From contig NZ_AQQZ01000002.1 in NCBI RefSeq assembly GCF_001205715.1, positions 181,501 to 245,500 of the forward strand: a DNA stretch of 64,000 nucleotides, written 5' to 3'. Below are positions 57,280 to 64,000 of the stretch, piece after piece. Every line of letters begins with the position of its first letter. Positions within the stretch are counted from its first letter, which is position 1. Source of the stretch: Pseudaestuariivita atlantica (GTDB lineage Bacteria > Pseudomonadota > Alphaproteobacteria > Rhodobacterales > Rhodobacteraceae). Made by a program: the position numbers and the translations under genes. The notes under the pieces are model-generated. The model saw only the letters and a list, made by a program, of their open reading frames with translations, was not told the DNA's origin and searched no databases.

Positions 57280-58077
57280 ATGATCCCGAACCGCCGCCTT
57301 TTCCCGATCCTGTGCCTCTCGCTGGGGCTGGCCGGGTGCGGCGGTGTCCTGCCCGACCTGCGGGGCGGGAGCGCGGAGGGCGCGGACAAGGCCGCCGGCG
57401 CGGTCGAGGCCGACATCGCGTTGCGGTCTGACATTGCCGAACCCGTCGACGAGGCGGCGCCGAAGCGCGGTTTCCTCGCCGGGTTTTTCGAGCGCAAGGA
57501 CGCGCCACGCGCGGGGTTGAGCCAGCCGAAGGCGAGGCCCGAGGGCGAGGCGGTGGGCGAGCTGGTCCTGACCGGCGGGGTCGTGGCGCGCGCGCCCGCG
57601 GGCTATTGCGTCGATGCCTCCGCCGCCAGCGGTCCGGGCATCAGCCGCCGCGTCGCCGTCATGGCCAGTTGCGACCGGGTGTCGGGCAAGGGGCAGGGCG
57701 CGGACGTGCCCTCGGCCGTACTGACCGTCACCGTCGGGCGGCTGCACGTGCTGGGCACTGCCGATGTCGATGCGCAGGCGCTGGCCGCGGCCTTTGCCGA
57801 CCAGGGGCCGCGCGCGGCCAAGGGTGGCGAGGACCTGGTGGTGGTGCAGCTTGAAAAGGGCGGCGACCTTGCCGTGCCCGGCGCGTCGCCGGTGCATTGG
57901 CGGGGCGTTCTGCATGTCGGCCCGCGGCTGGTGGGGCTGGCCGTCTACGTGCCGAAGGGCAGCGCGCTGGTGGGTGCGAGGGGCGGCGACCTGTTGCGCG
58001 ACCTTGCCGCCAGCGTGCGCGATGCCTCGGTCATCGCGCGGCGATCCGAGGACCTGGTCGCCGACACCGACGGCTGA
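57280..58077 (+). CDS. Lipoprotein of unknown function
   Basis: The 265-aa product has a lipoprotein signal with lipobox GLAGC (Cys20). A Gly/Ala/Glu-rich linker (about 25-85) precedes a domain at about 90-255 containing two cysteines (YCVDASAA and ASCDRV). I recognise no enzyme family; similar Rhodobacteraceae proteins are sometimes mislabelled as dehydratases. It starts 4 bp after ilvD. Confidence 0.8.
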   Translation: MIPNRRLFPILCLSLGLAGCGGVLPDLRGGSAEGADKAAGAVEADIALRSDIAEPVDEAAPKRGFLAGFFERKDAPRAGLSQPKARPEGEAVGELVLTGGVVARAPAGYCVDASAASGPGISRRVAVMASCDRVSGKGQGADVPSAVLTVTVGRLHVLGTADVDAQALAAAFADQGPRAAKGGEDLVVVQLEKGGDLAVPGASPVHWRGVLHVGPRLVGLAVYVPKGSALVGARGGDLLRDLAASVRDASVIARRSEDLVADTDG

Positions 58078-58189
58078 GGCGCGAAGGCCACGCCGGACCG
58101 CCATTCGCAGGTCTGCGTTTGTGGATCGTTCACCTTTTTGGTTAATGTTGCCGGAACAGGCCCGAACGGGCCAAGCGGGCGGAGGCAGT

Positions 58190-58963
58190 ATGAGCGACCG
58201 GGGTGGATCGCGTCTGGACAGGATGGTGCATGGCTTTGCTCTGCGCCGCTGGGCGCGTGCGGCGGAATCGGCGGCCGAGACGGACCTGTCGGACCTGCGC
58301 GACCAGCGCGGCCGCGCGCGAGCCCTGCGGAGCCATATCGACAAGCTGCTGCACGTGGCCGAGGGGCGGCTGGCGCTGCCCGCCATCGGGTCGACCGCGA
58401 TTGCCAAGCCGCATGGCACCGACTGGGCGTGGCGGCCGGAATTGTGGCGCGGGCCCCTGGGCGTGCCGGGCATGTCCTCGGTCCAGTCCAAGGCGATGCT
58501 GGGCCGCGAGGTCACGCTGTTCCACGATTGCGCCCATTCCGAGCTGACGCTGCGCCAGCTGCGCAACACGCGGGAGGCCGACCTTGCGCCCTTCGGGCTG
58601 CGGCTGGACGTGTTCCAGTTCGACGGGTCCTACCTGTCGCTGGCCATCGACCTGCCGAAGGACGCGACCGAGGGGCTGCGCAAGCGCCACGTCATCCGGA
58701 TGGAGACGATCGTGGAGATGGAGAAGCCGCTGGAACTGTTCGCGCGGCTCAACATCAAGCACGGCCCCAACACCGAGCAGATCGTGCGCGAGGTGCCGGT
58801 CAGCGCCGAGGAGGTCGCGGTGGAGTTTGACCTTGCCTATACCAAGATGAACGAAAAGCGGGTGACGGGCCTGTGGCTCGACGTGATCTTCGAGGGGCCG
58901 CAGATGAACCAGGTGATCCTGCGCGACCTGACGATGACGCGGTTCCCGCGGGCCGAGATGTAG
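58190..58963 (+). CDS. DUF6478 family protein
   Basis: The 257-aa product starts MSDRGGSRLDRMVHGFALRR after GGAGG and contains TDWAWRPELWRGPL, TLFHDCAHSELTLRQLRNTR and VIRMETIVEMEKPLELFARLN. These recall a roseobacter family (DUF6478) of unknown function. No TM or signal. It lies in line with the next gene (12 bp gap). Confidence 0.8.
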   Translation: MSDRGGSRLDRMVHGFALRRWARAAESAAETDLSDLRDQRGRARALRSHIDKLLHVAEGRLALPAIGSTAIAKPHGTDWAWRPELWRGPLGVPGMSSVQSKAMLGREVTLFHDCAHSELTLRQLRNTREADLAPFGLRLDVFQFDGSYLSLAIDLPKDATEGLRKRHVIRMETIVEMEKPLELFARLNIKHGPNTEQIVREVPVSAEEVAVEFDLAYTKMNEKRVTGLWLDVIFEGPQMNQVILRDLTMTRFPRAEM

Positions 58964-58975
58964 GGATGTGACCGG

Positions 58976-59353
58976 ATGAGCGATTATGCCCTGACGAAGG
59001 TGCGCCTGTTCGAAGGCGTGTGGGAAGGCGTGGTGACGCGGCTGCGCGACGGCGCGGGGCGTCCGAACCTCAAGGTCACGCATCTCGAACAGCCGCTCGA
59101 AGGCGTGTCGCTGAGCGAGACGCAGGACGAGGGCGCGTGGGACCTCAAGGTGCGCGTCCCGGCGGAGGCGATCGCCGACGGCGTGCAGACCGTGCTGATC
59201 ACCGATGGCGACACCGACGAGACGCTGGGCTCTTTCGCGATTCTCGCGGGCGAGGCGCTGGGCGATGACATCCGGGCAGAGATGGACCTGCTGCGCGCCG
59301 AACTCGACATGCTGAAGCGCGCGTTCCGCCGCCATTGCGTCGAGACGACCTGA
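58976..59353 (+). CDS. Conserved hypothetical protein
   Basis: The 125-aa product seems to be a beta-rich domain (about 1-85) followed by a helical tail (about 90-120; DDIRAEMDLLRAELDMLKRAF) with coiled-coil character. I recognise no family. It probably works with the DUF6478 protein encoded just upstream. Confidence 0.75.
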   Translation: MSDYALTKVRLFEGVWEGVVTRLRDGAGRPNLKVTHLEQPLEGVSLSETQDEGAWDLKVRVPAEAIADGVQTVLITDGDTDETLGSFAILAGEALGDDIRAEMDLLRAELDMLKRAFRRHCVETT

Positions 59354-59437
59354 AACCGGGTCAAACGCCGGAATATTGATCAACCCCTAAACGTTTACGC
59401 GAGGTAAGCGCGGGCGGCTTTCGCTGGGGTTGTGTAG

Positions 59438-59446
59438 TTATCCACA
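59438..59446 (+). promoter_or_regulatory. Consensus DnaA box
   Basis: TTATCCACA matches the DnaA 9-mer exactly and lies in an A+T-rich part of a 200-bp intergenic region. No cluster of further boxes or origin genes is visible, so it may be a regulatory or titration site, or chance. Confidence 0.4.
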
Positions 59447-59553
59447 GAAATTGTTGTTTTATCTTAAATCCTTGCGTGGCCGGGGCGGGTTGGACAAGCT
59501 GCCTGCATTCAAGTGAAGTCACTCGTTTCGCGGATTTGCAGGTTGGGGCCACC

Positions 59554-60988
59554 GTGAAGATATTGCTGACGCAGCGGGCGCTGGAGAAATACAGCGGGTC
59601 CGAGCTTTATACCGCCGAAGTGGCGCGCGGCCTGAAGGCGCGGGGCCATGACGTGGCCGTCTATTGCCCGCGCCCCGGCCAGATCGCGCGGCTGATCTCA
59701 TCGAACGGGATCGTGGTGGCGGACGCCACCGACGCGCTGCCCTTTGTCCCCGACGTGATCCACGGTCAGCATCACTTGCCGCTGATGGCGGCGCTGGCGC
59801 GGTTCGAAGGCGTGCCCGCCGTGCATGTCTGGCACGGCGCGCGGCCATGGGTGGAAGAGGTGCCGCACCATCCGCGCATCGTGCGGCGGATCGTGACCTC
59901 GGGGCGGATGCGGCCGCTGATGGCGGCCGAGCACGGCATCCCCGAGGACCGGATCGACCTGATCCCCAACACCGTCGATACCGACCGGTTCTCGCACGTG
60001 CGCACGGTGCCCGACCGGCCCCACAGCGCGACGCTGTTCGGGCATGGCGGGTTTTACGCGCACGAGTTGCGGATGCTGGAAGAGGCCTGCGTCGCCAACG
60101 GGCTGACGCTGGAAAAGATCGGCTATCCCTACAACAACCCGCGCCCGCGCCCGGAATACGCCTTGCCGGATTTCGACATGGTCTTTGCCATCGGGCGGTC
60201 GGCGCTGGAGGCCATGGCCTGTGGTTGCGCGGTAATCCCTATCGTGCCGCAACTGGCGGGCACGCGGATAACGATGGATACGCTCGATGACTGGGCGGAG
60301 GCGAATTACAGCCCGCGCTATTACCGGTCGGCGGACCGGTTCGACACGGCATGGCTGCGCGGCCAGATCGCGGCGTGGGACCCGGTGGACATCGCGCGCG
60401 TCACGCAGGAGGTGCGGCGGCGCTTTACCTTCCAGGCCGCGCTGGATGCTTTCGAGGCGAGTTATGCCCGCGCCGTGGCCGATGCGGGCACCGCCAGCGG
60501 CCAAGGCGAATTCGCGGGTTACCTCGGCTGGCTGGCGGGCGAGGTGAACGACATGTGGGAGTCGCGCAACGTCTCCCGCGAGGAGGTCACGGTGCTGACC
60601 GCCCGGACCGAGCGGCTGCGCGAGGACCTGGCGCAGGCCGAGGGGCGCGTCCGGCACCTGATGCAGTTGCTCTTGGCCGAGCGCGGGATCGCGACCGAGC
60701 CCGCGGCCAACAGCCATGACGAGGCCTACCGCGTGATCGTGGCGGCGGGGGTGTTCGACCCGGCATGGTACCTCGACACCTACCCGGAAGTGGCCGAGGC
60801 CGGGATCGACCCGCTGGAGCATTACCTCGAATTCGGGGTGGTGGAGGGGCGGCGGCCCACCGCCTCGTTCGATCCCGAGGCCTACTGGGCCGCGAACCCG
60901 CATCTGAAGGGGCTGGGCGCAACCGCGCTGGAAAGCCATGCCCGCCAGATGCTGATGGCGGCGGATCTGTCAAAGGCGGGCGACGGCG

Positions 60989-60996
<8 letters not shown>
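59554..60996 (+). CDS. Glycosyltransferase with C-terminal coiled coil and FDPxxYL repeats
   Basis: I start at GTG 59554 (VKILLTQRALEKYSGSELYT). The 480-aa product has a GT-B type fold (about 1-310): an N-terminal half with HVWHGARPW and a C-terminal half with IGRSALEAMACGCAVIP, the usual donor-site pattern of GT4-like enzymes. A coiled coil follows (about 345-395), then two copies of the FDPAWYLDTYPEV/FDPEAYWAANPHL surface motif (about 415-465) around GIDPLEHYLEFGVVEGRRP. The substrate is unknown; the gene overlaps the next by 8 nt. Confidence 0.85.
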
Positions 60997-63632
<2,636 letters not shown>

Positions 63633-63755
63633 GCGGGCCGCTCATCGGCCCTGATGGGCCGCCTCGCCACGGGATGCGCGGGAGCAGGGGAAATTTCGGA
63701 ACGGGCAAAGGGGCCTTGAGCGTTGAGGGGGCAAATCAACGCACAGGAGGCTGAC

Positions 63756-64000
63756 ATGCCGAAGATCAACGAATCGAAGATCCTCATCATCGCCACCCAT
63801 GGCTACGAGCAATCCGAACTGGAATTCCCGCGCGACCAGCTGCGGGTCAAGGACGCGACGGTGCACGTCGCCACGCCGGACGGAGAGGCCATCAAGGGCT
63901 GGGAAGGCAGTGACTGGGGCCGCGAGGCGGAGGCCGATCTGAAGATCGCCGATGCCAAGGTCGAAGACTATGACGCGCTGGTCATCCCCGGTGGCCAGAT
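63756..64000 (+). CDS. DJ-1/PfpI-family protein (cut by window edge)
   Basis: The frame starts MPKINESKILIIATHGYEQS after AGGAGG and is open to the last base (81 codons). TPDGEAIKGW and YDALVIPGGQ match the start of PfpI/YhbO-type proteins (general stress proteases or deglycases). The nucleophile Cys region lies outside the window. Confidence 0.85.
   Translation, partial: MPKINESKILIIATHGYEQSELEFPRDQLRVKDATVHVATPDGEAIKGWEGSDWGREAEADLKIADAKVEDYDALVIPGGQ

Noticed and set aside
55509-57497. 662-codon minus-strand frame opposite ilvD
   Set aside because: Antisense to a complete ilvD with intact motifs; no domain in the frame.

Overview
The window comes from an alphaproteobacterial chromosome, most likely Rhodobacteraceae (Roseobacter group). 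The evidence is high G+C with strong G/C third positions over most of its length, the conserved block rpoZ-rsh-DUF2062-pdxJ-acpS-lepB-rnc-era-recO, the plant/alphaproteobacterial type of gshA, and several families typical of that group (DUF1491, DUF6478, TIGR01459, YcgN). The exact genus cannot be read from the sequence.

Bases 1-13882 look like a genomic island ending at the 3' end of a tRNA-Phe gene (13883-13957). G+C is visibly lower there. It carries an AlpA-type regulator (13507-13686), wreckage of two IS3-family elements (12409-13034), and one long minus-strand run of nine genes (12296 down to 279). In transcription order these encode a TIR-domain protein, an unrecognised soluble protein, a small membrane protein, a periplasmic VWA protein, an ABC ATPase, an FtsX-type permease, a periplasmic formylglycine-generating-enzyme-like protein without the usual cysteines, a glycine-zipper lipoprotein, and a secreted trypsin-like protease with a peptidoglycan-binding-like domain. 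The ATPase-permease-FGE-lipoprotein-VWA part has the architecture of the TagT-TagS-TagR-TagQ-PpkA envelope-sensing branch of the type VI secretion threonine phosphorylation pathway, but here there is no kinase and no T6SS gene, and the module is tied to a TIR protein. This is the best candidate in the window for an undescribed (defence or envelope-stress) system.

From 14049 onward the window is ordinary core chromosome. 14049-18273 (minus): rnhA, a SAM methyltransferase, DUF3429, a YdeI-like protein, a LysE exporter, ispH and an NYN-domain protein. 18407-31967 (mostly plus): folK, rpoZ, rsh, DUF2062, pdxJ, acpS, an RraA-like protein, lepB, rnc, era, DUF1491, an AraC regulator, recO, pgsA, moaD and moaE, with one minus-strand orphan splitting rnc from era. 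32118-35335 (minus): an OmpA/BON envelope protein, a small coiled-coil protein and ubiA. 35348-38005 (plus): rsmE, a small membrane protein and gshA. 38013-44536 (minus): ltaE, a YcgN-like protein, ribF, a MaoC hydratase, a TIGR01459 HAD protein, a family II pyrophosphatase and a phosphomannomutase/phosphoglucomutase. 44712-48375 (minus): capsule-export kpsE and kpsT (no kpsM next to them) and an MFS transporter. 48560-49615: zapE. 49718-55410 (minus): two LysM proteins, a rhodanese-like protein, folC, accD and a CPBP-family membrane protease. 55512-64000 (plus): ilvD, a lipoprotein, DUF6478, a glycosyltransferase, a BPSL0067-like protein, fadH and the start of a DJ-1/PfpI-family gene cut by the window edge.

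Many neighbouring genes overlap by 4 nt (ATGA), which supports the operons described and fixes several start codons. Small intergenic elements include a compound palindrome at 41955-42020, a clear minus-strand terminator at 49614-49640, two copies of a short motif (30554-30582 and 32072-32107), and a consensus DnaA box at 59438-59446.
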